The translations under genes and the position numbers were made by a program. A stretch of DNA of 11,388 nucleotides. Origin: an uncultured Lachnobacterium sp. GTDB taxonomy: Bacteria > Bacillota > Clostridia > Lachnospirales > Lachnospiraceae. The notes under the pieces are model-generated. The model made no database searches and had not been told where the DNA came from. It saw nothing but the letters and a program-made list of their open reading frames with translations. Positions 5,405 through 11,388 of the stretch are shown piece by piece; within the stretch, counting starts at the first letter, position 1, and every line of letters begins with the position of its first letter. Where the stretch lies: contig URQG01000039.1 in NCBI GenBank assembly GCA_900549895.1, positions 1 through 11,388 on the forward strand, written 5' to 3'.

Positions 5405-7825
5405 TTAGCCTCTCAACTGAATTCCCATACCCTCTAATCCGTTTAAGATCTTCTTCATAGCACTGGTGATATCGCTCTCCTCAAGATTCTTGTCTTTACC
5501 ACGGAACTTGAGCGAGTAAGCAACGGACTTAAAGCCTTTCTCAATCTGTTCGCCTTCGTATACATCAAACAGTTCATAGCTCTCTAAGTACTTGCCGCCT
5601 CTCTGATCAAAGATCTTCTCAATATCTCCGACAAGAATGTCCTTAGGCACAACCATGGATAAATCTCTTGAGGATACAGGGAAGTTTGTAATTCCTTCAT
5701 ATTTATAATCGAATGATGCACGGGATACGATCTCCGGCATATCGATGACTGCAACATATACACGTTCTTTGATTGCATAGTTTGCAGCAACGGTCGGATG
5801 GATCTCGCCGAGATATCCGACAACGGCACCGTCATAGATGACATTTGCCTTACGTCCCGGATGCAGGAAGCTAAGCTCTGCATGTGGGTCATACTGTGGC
5901 TTATCACGAAGTCCAAGCTGTGATAATACTTCTTCTACCACACCCTTCATGGTGAAGAAATCACCGCTTCCGTACATACCGAAAGTCAGCTGCATACGCT
6001 CCTCTGGAAGTTCCGTAAGAGGAATCTGCTTCGGAAGATAAATATTGCCCATCTCATACAGACGCACATCCTTGTTTCTACGGCCAAAGTTTGTGGAAAG
6101 AGATGTCAGCATTCCATTGAGCGGTAAAGTACGCATAATGGAGTAATCCTCTCCGAGCGGATTCGAGATAACAACGGTCTCACGCAGCTTGGAATCTGCC
6201 GGGATCAGTAATTTATCAAACACCTTCGGACTTTCGAATGAATATGTCATTGCCTGAGAGAATCCACAGAACTCTGCAACCTCACGCGCCTTTTCCTCCA
6301 TGCGAAGCTTGAAGCTCTTGCCACCGGCTGTAGACTCGCCGCTTGGAAGTGTGACTGCGATATTGTCATAGCCAAAGAATCTCGCAACCTCTTCTGCCAT
6401 ATCGGCATCGCACAGAAGATCCTGTCTCCAGGAAGGAACAACGATCTCATTTGCTGCCTCATCATATCCAAGGTCAATCTTCTTAAAATAACCGATCATG
6501 GTATCCGGATCAATATCAGTTCCCAGAAGCTTATTGTATTTGTCAGGCTCAAACGGAATTCTTACGCCCTCTCTCTTAACCGGATAAATATCGATTGCTC
6601 CGCCGACTACCTCACCTGCGCCAAGTTCTTCAACCAGCTGGCACGCACGGTTCATCGCTTCCATTGCAAGGTTTGGATCCAGTCCCTTCTCGAACTTTGC
6701 GGAAGCATCGGTACGAAGGCCGATCTTCTTGGAAGATTTACGGATATTGGTTCCGTCAAAGCAGGCAGCCTCAAAAAGCATCGTGTGAACATTCTCTGTG
6801 ATCATAGAATTCTCGCCACCCATGATACCGGCAATACCGATTGCCTTGTCTGCATCACAGATCATAAGAACGCTGTCATCCATGGAACGTTCCTGTCCGT
6901 CAAGAGTTGTAAATTTCTCGTCTTTTTCCGCACGTCTTACAACGATCTCATGTCCTGCAATGGTGTCAAGATCATATGCATGCATCGGCTGACCATACTC
7001 TTCCATCACATAGTTTGTGATATCAACCACATTGTTGATCGGACGGATTCCGTGGGAACGAAGTCTCTCCTGCATCCACTTTGGTGAAGGAGCGAACTTA
7101 ATATTCTTAACAACTCTTGCCGTATAGCGGCTGCACAGATCCGAATCCTTTACCGTAACCTTAACGATGGAATTGACATCCTCATCGTTTCCTGTCTCAG
7201 TTACAACCGGAGGAACAAATTTCTTATCGAAGGTTGCGGCGGCCTCTCTTGCAATGCCAAGTACAGAGAAGCAGTCAACACGATTGGACGTGATCTCATA
7301 CTCGATAATGCTGTCATCCAGTCCGAGATAAGTAATTGCATTCTCACCGACCGGTGCATCTTCATCAAAGATATATAAACCATATTCCGGAGCGTCCGGG
7401 AACATATCACGGTTAGAACCAAGTTCTTCAATTGAGCACATCATACCGTAAGAATCTACGCCACGAAGCTTACCATTCTTAATAACAATACCGCCAGGAG
7501 TCTTGCTTCCGTCATGTCCGCCGGCCACACGTCCTCCGTCCAATACAACCGGAACCTTTGCTCCCTCGGTCACATTCGGAGCGCCGGTTACGATCTGCAG
7601 CAATTCATCCTTTCCGATATCTACCTGACAGATCACAAGCTTATCCGCATCCGGATGACGCTCGATCTTCTTGACCTGTCCGATCACGATCTTGTCAAGG
7701 TCGGCATCCATCTGCTCATATCCCTCACACTTTGATCCGGACAGTGTCATTGCATCCATATATTCCTGTGCGCTGCAATCCAGTCCCGGAACGAGCGCTT
7801 TGATCCATTTTAATGATGTTTTCAT
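5405..7825 (-). CDS. pheT: Phenylalanine--tRNA ligase beta subunit
   Basis: The beta subunit of the alpha2-beta2 phenylalanyl-tRNA synthetase, which binds tRNA and edits mischarged Tyr-tRNA-Phe. Length 806 is normal. Domains in order: an EMAP-like OB-fold tRNA-binding domain at about 40-150 (VIGQVKKIERHPDADKL); the NRVDCFSVLGIARE signature (181-194); the B3/4 editing domain at about 210-410, including LRTDASAKFEKGLDP (370-384); a B5 domain at about 418-490 (VPSWRQDLLCDADMAEEVARFFGY at 463-486); a catalytic-like core at about 490-700; and the FDX-ACB anticodon-binding domain in the last roughly 95 residues. A perfect AGGAGG nine bases before ATG overlaps the pheS stop codon, suggesting coupled translation. 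Regulated through the upstream Phe T-box. Confidence 0.98.
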   Translation of the reverse strand: MKTSLKWIKALVPGLDCSAQEYMDAMTLSGSKCEGYEQMDADLDKIVIGQVKKIERHPDADKLVICQVDIGKDELLQIVTGAPNVTEGAKVPVVLDGGRVAGGHDGSKTPGGIVIKNGKLRGVDSYGMMCSIEELGSNRDMFPDAPEYGLYIFDEDAPVGENAITYLGLDDSIIEYEITSNRVDCFSVLGIAREAAATFDKKFVPPVVTETGNDEDVNSIVKVTVKDSDLCSRYTARVVKNIKFAPSPKWMQERLRSHGIRPINNVVDITNYVMEEYGQPMHAYDLDTIAGHEIVVRRAEKDEKFTTLDGQERSMDDSVLMICDADKAIGIAGIMGGENSMITENVHTMLFEAACFDGTNIRKSSKKIGLRTDASAKFEKGLDPNLAMEAMNRACQLVEELGAGEVVGGAIDIYPVKREGVRIPFEPDKYNKLLGTDIDPDTMIGYFKKIDLGYDEAANEIVVPSWRQDLLCDADMAEEVARFFGYDNIAVTLPSGESTAGGKSFKLRMEEKAREVAEFCGFSQAMTYSFESPKVFDKLLIPADSKLRETVVISNPLGEDYSIMRTLPLNGMLTSLSTNFGRRNKDVRLYEMGNIYLPKQIPLTELPEERMQLTFGMYGSGDFFTMKGVVEEVLSQLGLRDKPQYDPHAELSFLHPGRKANVIYDGAVVGYLGEIHPTVAANYAIKERVYVAVIDMPEIVSRASFDYKYEGITNFPVSSRDLSMVVPKDILVGDIEKIFDQRGGKYLESYELFDVYEGEQIEKGFKSVAYSLKFRGKDKNLEESDITSAMKKILNGLEGMGIQLRG

Positions 7826-7838
7826 CCTAATTAACCTC

Positions 7839-8858
7839 CTAGAACTGTTTTAAGAAACGGTCGTCATTCTCATAAAGAAGACGCATGTCATCGATTTCAT
7901 ACTTCAAAAGCGTAATTCTCTCCTGTCCGATACCGAACGCAAATCCCGAATACTCTTCCGGATCGATACCGCTCATACGAAGCACACGCGGATGAACCAT
8001 TCCACAGCCAAGGATTTCAATCCAGCCCTCTCCCTTACAGAAGCGGCAGCCCTTGCCGCCACATTTAAAGCAGGACACATCCATCTCTGCGGACGGCTCC
8101 GTGAACGGGAAGTGATGCGGACGGAACTTAACCTTTGTATCCTTACCGAAAAGCTGCTGTACGAACTGTGTCAGTGTTCCCTTTAAATCTGAAAATGTAA
8201 TATTCTTATCAATCACCATTCCCTCGATCTGATGGAAGGACGGTGAATGGGTTGCATCCACTTCATCGGCACGGAATACACGCCCCGGTGCGATCATGCG
8301 GATCGGAGGCTTCTTCTGCTCCATGACACGGACCTGAACCGGTGATGTCTGTGTACGAAGAAGGATCTTATCATTGATATAGAACGTATCCTGCTCATCC
8401 TTTGCCGGATGGTTTGCCGGAATATTTAATGCCTCAAAGTTGTAGTAATCATACTCAACCTCCGGTCCCTCAACCACTTCATAACCCATTCCGGTAAAAA
8501 TACGCTCAACCTCTTCCAGTACAAGTGTGTTTGGGTGAGAATGACCGACACGATTCTTCTTTGCAGGAAGTGTTACGTCGATGACTTCCTTCTCAAGACG
8601 ATGCTCAAGTTCTGCTGCCTCAAGTTTTGCCTTTGTTTCCTCAAGCTTTGCCTCGATTGCCTCTCGCGTCTCATTGACCCACTGACCGACCTTCGGACGA
8701 TCCTCCGGAGCAACATCCTTCATTCCTTTTAATACTGCAGTAAGTTCGCCTTTCTTACCAAGTACAGAAACACGGACATCATTAAGCTTGGCAAGTCCAT
8801 CGGAATTCTCGATTTCTGCCATTGCATGTTCTCTGATTTTCTGCAACTTTTCTTTCAT
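7839..8858 (-). CDS. pheS: Phenylalanine--tRNA ligase alpha subunit
   Basis: The catalytic alpha subunit, which activates phenylalanine and charges tRNA-Phe. From ATG at 8858 it has 339 residues (E. coli 327). The start is set by AAAGGAG six bases upstream; in-frame GTG 8903 and ATG 8888 lack a comparable site and would add a non-family extension. An N-terminal coiled-coil arm spans about 1-95 (charged, ending LEAAELEHRLEKEV). The class II core shows HSHPNTLVLEEVERIF (106-121), GPEVEYDYYNFEALNIP (131-147), FRADEVDATHSPSFHQIEG (195-213), RPHHFPFTEPSAEMDV (246-261) and GFAFGIGQERITLL (305-318). Four cysteines (263, 266, 271, 274) form a zinc-binding-like CxxC-CxxC cluster before GWIEILGCG. First gene of the T-box-controlled pheST-queA operon; 13 bases separate it from pheT. 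Confidence 0.98.
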   Translation of the reverse strand: MKEKLQKIREHAMAEIENSDGLAKLNDVRVSVLGKKGELTAVLKGMKDVAPEDRPKVGQWVNETREAIEAKLEETKAKLEAAELEHRLEKEVIDVTLPAKKNRVGHSHPNTLVLEEVERIFTGMGYEVVEGPEVEYDYYNFEALNIPANHPAKDEQDTFYINDKILLRTQTSPVQVRVMEQKKPPIRMIAPGRVFRADEVDATHSPSFHQIEGMVIDKNITFSDLKGTLTQFVQQLFGKDTKVKFRPHHFPFTEPSAEMDVSCFKCGGKGCRFCKGEGWIEILGCGMVHPRVLRMSGIDPEEYSGFAFGIGQERITLLKYEIDDMRLLYENDDRFLKQF

Positions 8859-8937
8859 GGTTTTCTCCTTTTCGATGATTTTATTCATATTCTTTGTAAA
8901 CACTATCGTTTACCGGTGAAACAGCGCTGTAAACATT

Positions 8938-8972
8938 AAAAAATCCCTTATAGTCCAAAAGACTATAAGGGA
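8938..8972 (-). terminator. T-box regulatory terminator
   Basis: On the - strand, TCCCTTATAGTC (8972-8961) and GACTATAAGGGA (8955-8944) form a perfect 12-base stem around a five-base loop, followed by TTTTTT. Its left arm (CCCT) is the stretch that pairs with AGGG of the T-box sequence in the alternative antiterminator, as in the classic T-box design. It lies about 80 bases before pheS. Confidence 0.95.
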
Positions 8973-9194
8973 CGAATAAATCCGCGTTACCACCCTGATT
9001 CCTGTATCTTCTACAGGCTCTCATTTCTGCTTAACGTGCAGCTTCCGTCGCAGACTACATACATTTAAATTCATCTGCGCAGCTCCTGTGCGAAAATTCA
9101 TTTCTTAACCTTACTAAGGAAGCTTACAGCCGATGACTTCCTCTCTCTGCCAGTGTATTAAGAACTACTATACACATTCTTTGCTTTTAACACG
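8938..9194 (-). promoter_or_regulatory. Phenylalanine T-box riboswitch leader of pheST-queA
   Basis: The conserved T-box AGGGTGGTAACGCG lies at 8996-8983. Its UGGU can pair with the ACCA end of uncharged tRNA-Phe. Stem I is visible: an AGTA loop-E strand, the helix TTCTTAA/TTAAGAA, an AGAGAG bulge, and a distal GGAAG/CTTCC hairpin containing the conserved GGCTG-type loop. The specifier is read as UUC at 9094-9092, after TGAA and followed by a purine as usual; overlapping UUU is the other choice, and both are Phe codons. A stem III hairpin CCTGTA/TACAGG precedes the T-box. Uncharged tRNA-Phe should stabilise the antiterminator and allow pheS, pheT and queA transcription. Confidence 0.95.
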
Positions 9195-9200
9195 TTTGCT

Positions 9201-9229
9201 ATTGTAGCACAGGACTGCTGATTCTGCAA
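9201..9229 (-). promoter_or_regulatory. Sigma-A-type promoter of the pheST-queA operon
   Basis: On the - strand, TTGCAG (9224-9229) and TACAAT (9201-9206) are spaced by 17 bases, with TG one base before the -10 (extended -10). Start is expected near 9194, at the 5' end of T-box stem I. The -35 is only 14 bases after the SpoIID-protein stop codon, with no terminator between, so upstream transcripts could also enter the T-box leader. Confidence 0.8.
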
Positions 9230-9243
9230 GTAGTTTGTAATTT

Positions 9244-10956
9244 TTACTCCTGATTTACATCAAAAATATTTCGAATTTCCGCATCTTTATAGAATGAGCT
9301 TAAAATTTCCTGCCAGTTTTTCCCTTCTTTTCCCATAGAATCCGCGCCATACTGGCTCATTCCGATGTCATGTCCGAATCCGCCTCCTATCAAAACAAAC
9401 TTTCCGTTTTTCTGACTCTTAATTTCAAAACAGGCAGACGGAACCGATGACAATCCTGCTTTCTTCGTTCCATCCGCAAGCGTCAGATTCGTAAGATATC
9501 CTCCCAGGAAAAATCGTATTTCGTTTTCTTTATTATAGATACGTTCCCCGTCTTCAAACACGGCACGAAGTGCAAGCACATACCCACTCTTGCTGCGTTC
9601 CTTTACCTCCAGTTTTTTCAAATGTCCGAACTTGCTGTCCATTGCCATCTTATCAGACAATTCCGCTTGCCACCGGAAATACGGAGACTCCATATCGTCC
9701 GCCTCCACAGTTCTGGTAATGAATTTATGGAAAACACGCTTTTTTGACAGATTTCTTGTTTTCTCCTTTGTATGATTCTCTGCGACAAGATAATGTGGTG
9801 AATCCGTATTCCACACTTCAAGATTCTCTGAATACCCGGCAGAAGTTGAATAATAGTAACAATTGATCAGCCGATCTTCATAGGTCAGTACCATCCCTGC
9901 TGTATCTTCCACTGCCTGATCCGTTATCTCATAGCGGCCTGATGAATGATAAACCTGATACGAAGTCGTATCATCCAGATTAGCACCGTATTTCGCATAT
10001 TCCGTTGATTTCATCTGCTCGTAAGCAAACGTTCTGGCACACACAGCCTGTGCCTTAAGTGCTTCGTAAGCAAAATGCACCGGCATCTCTGACGGAAGCA
10101 CATAACGCACATAGTCTTCCACCGGAAGTTCATTAATCAGTACAAATCCGCTGCCTGCTTTACGGAACAGAAACGATCCCTCATATCCTGTCCCCCTGAC
10201 ATTACCGTTCTTATCGCACAGATACAACAGTTCCTCTCCCGGTTCGATCAGAACTTCTTTTGTTTTCTTATCCGCAAGCAGTTGTTTTGCATTTACAACC
10301 GTTTGCGCCTCCATTGTTTTTCCATCGACGGTAAAACTCTGCTTACTTTTGACATATATATTTTGGTATTTTGTTTTTGACTTGTTTTTTATAAGTACTC
10401 GAACATTCGCATATGCATCTTCGCATGATTGAATGATCGCACATGCCTTATGATCTGCCACAATCAGACTGATCTTCGAATTTCCCACAACAAGATCTGT
10501 GAGATTTTTCTGGTGAACAACCTGCTTCGTCATCTGATTGTCAGCGATCACATACACCGGAAGCAAATTTTCATATTCCAGCTCTTCGTATCCTTTGATC
10601 TGTACCGCGTAATCGGAATAGCTGTCCAGAATACCTTCAATAGAATCTGATTTTGCATATATTTTGGTAATCTTTCCATTTGTTATCTCTATATCTGCAA
10701 CACCTGTATAATCACTTTTGGCATTTTCGTGTGCTACATAATTTTTTCCTTCATAAAAAACGATCAGTTTATTTTCCTGATCCTCATATAAATATGCATT
10801 GTACAAGGTTCCGCTGAACGACTCTTCAAAAGAAGTTTCTTCCTGTACGCTTGTGGAATGTGTCAGTTTTGCCACGATCAAAAGCGTTAGAACCACAGTT
10901 ACAACCGTAATCACAAGCAAAGCGATCATCAGTATCTTCATACCATTATTCTTCAT
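9244..10956 (-). CDS. SpoIID/LytB-domain membrane-anchored protein
   Basis: A 570-residue protein with one N-terminal membrane segment (8-30) and an otherwise extracellular sequence. A region of unknown type (about 40-180) precedes a SpoIID/LytB domain at about 180-565. Family signatures: LINELPVEDYVRYVLPSEMP (273-292), with Glu290 at the position of the catalytic glutamate of SpoIID lytic transglycosylases; EALKAQAVCARTFA (298-311); YYYSTSAGYSEN (367-378); and GGGFGHDIGMSQYGADSMG (524-542). In spore-formers SpoIID cleaves glycan strands stripped of stem peptides during engulfment. Bacillus SpoIID is about 340 residues, and this longer form may instead serve general wall remodelling; it does not by itself prove sporulation. 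ATG at 10956 lacks a strong ribosome binding site. A 16-codon frame overlaps it. Confidence 0.88.
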   Translation of the reverse strand: MKNNGMKILMIALLVITVVTVVLTLLIVAKLTHSTSVQEETSFEESFSGTLYNAYLYEDQENKLIVFYEGKNYVAHENAKSDYTGVADIEITNGKITKIYAKSDSIEGILDSYSDYAVQIKGYEELEYENLLPVYVIADNQMTKQVVHQKNLTDLVVGNSKISLIVADHKACAIIQSCEDAYANVRVLIKNKSKTKYQNIYVKSKQSFTVDGKTMEAQTVVNAKQLLADKKTKEVLIEPGEELLYLCDKNGNVRGTGYEGSFLFRKAGSGFVLINELPVEDYVRYVLPSEMPVHFAYEALKAQAVCARTFAYEQMKSTEYAKYGANLDDTTSYQVYHSSGRYEITDQAVEDTAGMVLTYEDRLINCYYYSTSAGYSENLEVWNTDSPHYLVAENHTKEKTRNLSKKRVFHKFITRTVEADDMESPYFRWQAELSDKMAMDSKFGHLKKLEVKERSKSGYVLALRAVFEDGERIYNKENEIRFFLGGYLTNLTLADGTKKAGLSSVPSACFEIKSQKNGKFVLIGGGFGHDIGMSQYGADSMGKEGKNWQEILSSFYKDAEIRNIFDVNQE

Positions 10957-10996
10957 AATCCGATTTGTGCTCCATTTCCCTTTTACTTTGTTTCAT
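10946..10996 (-). CDS. Possible 16-codon upstream ORF overlapping the SpoIID-protein start
   Basis: ATG at 10996, with GGAAG five bases upstream, opens a short frame encoding MKQSKREMEHKSDYEE. It ends 11 bases inside the next gene in another frame. Because the downstream ATG has a poor ribosome binding site, coupled translation through this short frame is possible. It may equally be chance. Confidence 0.25.
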   Translation of the reverse strand: MKQSKREMEHKSDYEE

Positions 10997-11036
10997 AACT
11001 GCTTCCAATGATATTTCAAACAAACATCATAGCAGA

Positions 11037-11063
11037 AAGGAGCTACCGAAACCGGTAGCCCCT
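11037..11063 (-). terminator. Probable terminator upstream of the SpoIID-protein gene
   Basis: CGGTAGC (11048-11042 on the - strand) and GCTACCG (11059-11053) form a seven-base perfect stem around four bases. One mismatch and two further G-C pairs (39-40 with 61-62) extend it. On the - strand TTTCT follows. It lies about 16 bases after the stop codon of the coding-like tail at 11079-11171 and would end that gene's transcript. The T tract is short. Confidence 0.5.
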
Positions 11064-11065
11064 CT

Positions 11066-11113
11066 AATCTTTTGTGCCTTATTCAATCTTTCGTGCCTTA
11101 TTCAATCTTTTGT
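11066..11113. repeat. 19-base tandem repeat, 2.5 copies
   Basis: The unit AATCTTTTGTGCCTTATTC at 11066-11084 is followed by a copy with one change (T to C) at 11085-11103 and a half copy at 11104-11113. It lies at the 3' end of the coding-like frame below and adds or moves its stop codon. It looks like a recent small duplication. Confidence 0.85.
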
Positions 11114-11171
11114 ATCTTGTCACTTTATCCTTTGCATAAACCCAAAATGCCGGTTCCTGCAATTTAGACTC
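11079..11171 (-). pseudogene. Coding-like C-terminal tail of an unidentified gene
   Basis: On the - strand an open frame of 30 codons, with no convincing start, ends in TAA at 11079-11081. It encodes a tail containing LQEPAFWVYAKDKVTRYKR and then LNKARKIE, with codon choice like the neighbouring genes. It begins immediately after the CCTAGC/GCTAGG hairpin. The simplest reading is the surviving 3' end of a gene cut by the folded element to its right, followed by that gene's own terminator at 11037-11063. The family is not recognised. Confidence 0.35.
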
Positions 11172-11250
11172 CTAGCTAAAGCTAGGTGGGTGACCGCAGT
11201 CTGTCTTCTGCCTTCCACTGATACGAGGTGGCCTGACATCCAACAGTTCA
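11164..11250. mobile_element. Strongly folded segment, possible insertion-sequence end (IS200/IS605-like)
   Basis: CCTAGC (11171-11176) and GCTAGG (11181-11186) form a perfect hairpin with a TAAA loop, enclosed by AGACT (11166-11170) and AGTCT (11198-11202). A second foldable part follows to about 11245. This resembles the subterminal hairpin and structured RNA end of IS200/IS605 elements carrying tnpB, but no transposase is present before the contig stops. An element here would explain the contig break, since repeated elements often end assemblies. Another structured RNA remains possible. Confidence 0.3.
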
Positions 11251-11346
11251 TATAGGAATCCCGTTTAAAGTAAATGTAGGTTCTAAATACACAGGGTTGT
11301 CGAACATCTCAGGTATCTTTGTAAATTCATTATACTTTATTATGTC
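11248..11346 (-). CDS. Short coding-like frame at the contig edge, unidentified
   Basis: On the - strand a 32-codon frame ends in TGA at 11248-11250, right at the border of the folded segment. It contains KIPEMFDNPVYLEPTFTLNG, which has coding-like composition. An in-frame TGA lies at 11347-11349, so it is either a short ORF (internal ATG near MFDNP) or a degraded gene end. It is not recognised as a known transposase tail. The remaining bases to 11355 hold nothing identifiable. Confidence 0.25.
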   Translation of the reverse strand, partial: DIIKYNEFTKIPEMFDNPVYLEPTFTLNGIPI

Positions 11347-11355
11347 TCATGTTGC

Positions 11356-11388
11356 CTGTCTCTTATACACATCTGACGCTGCCGACGA
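11356..11388 (-). other. Illumina Nextera (Tn5) adapter, not genomic
   Basis: CTGTCTCTTATACACATCT at 11356-11374 is the reverse complement of the Tn5 mosaic end, and 11375-11388 is the reverse complement of the Nextera read-1 primer part. Together with the left end this shows the assembly was not fully adapter-trimmed and that genomic sequence stops at 11355. Confidence 0.98.

Noticed and set aside
8859..8903. 15-residue N-terminal extension of PheS from GTG 8903 or ATG 8888
   Set aside because: No ribosome binding site there, while ATG 8858 has AAAGGAG at six bases and matches the family start.
11026..11031. TATGAT as a -10 box for the SpoIID-protein gene
   Set aside because: No -35 hexamer at proper spacing; the upstream bases belong to the terminator-like hairpin.
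11066..11113. Possible CRISPR array
   Set aside because: The 19-base copies are directly adjacent with no spacers, and there are only 2.5 copies.
10965..11255. 96-residue + strand frame across the right-hand intergenic region
   Set aside because: It runs through a terminator-like hairpin, a tandem repeat and the folded segment, and its composition is not protein-like.

Overview
The window reads like a complete short contig from a draft assembly. Positions 1-49 and 11356-11388 are Illumina Nextera/Tn5 adapter sequence rather than genome, so the genomic DNA is 50-11355. Low-to-moderate GC, AGGAGG-type ribosome binding sites, a phenylalanine T-box leader, a SpoIID/LytB-domain protein and a single-domain PilZ protein all suggest a Clostridia member of the Firmicutes. 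A gut Lachnospiraceae-like organism is likely, but that is inferred from protein style and not from a marker gene.

Layout. On the + strand at the left end is one gene, a CLC-family anion transporter whose 5' end lies at the contig edge; its last codons form an arm of its own terminator. Everything else supported as a gene is on the - strand, read right to left. From the right edge: a strongly folded segment and a coding-like tail of an unidentified gene, possibly an insertion-sequence end next to a disrupted gene; a SpoIID/LytB-domain protein; a promoter and phenylalanine T-box leader; pheS, pheT and queA, tightly packed as one operon; a PilZ protein with its own promoter and terminator; aroA (EPSP synthase); a MIF-family tautomerase; and a LURP-one-related (tubby-like fold) protein starting at TTG, which converges on the CLC gene.

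How the parts work together. The T-box should sense uncharged tRNA-Phe and control transcription of both phenylalanyl-tRNA synthetase subunits and, by operon position, the queuosine enzyme QueA. AroA makes the last shikimate intermediate before chorismate, the precursor of phenylalanine, but it is a separate transcription unit without a visible T-box.

The most unusual non-coding signal is at 3785-3925. A perfect 15-base inverted repeat makes the aroA ribosome binding site and start codon complementary to the PilZ terminator hairpin, with a second 9-base inverted repeat and a 28-codon open frame nested inside. It could be a long-range RNA switch for aroA. No defence system, CRISPR array, tRNA, rRNA or complete mobile element was seen.
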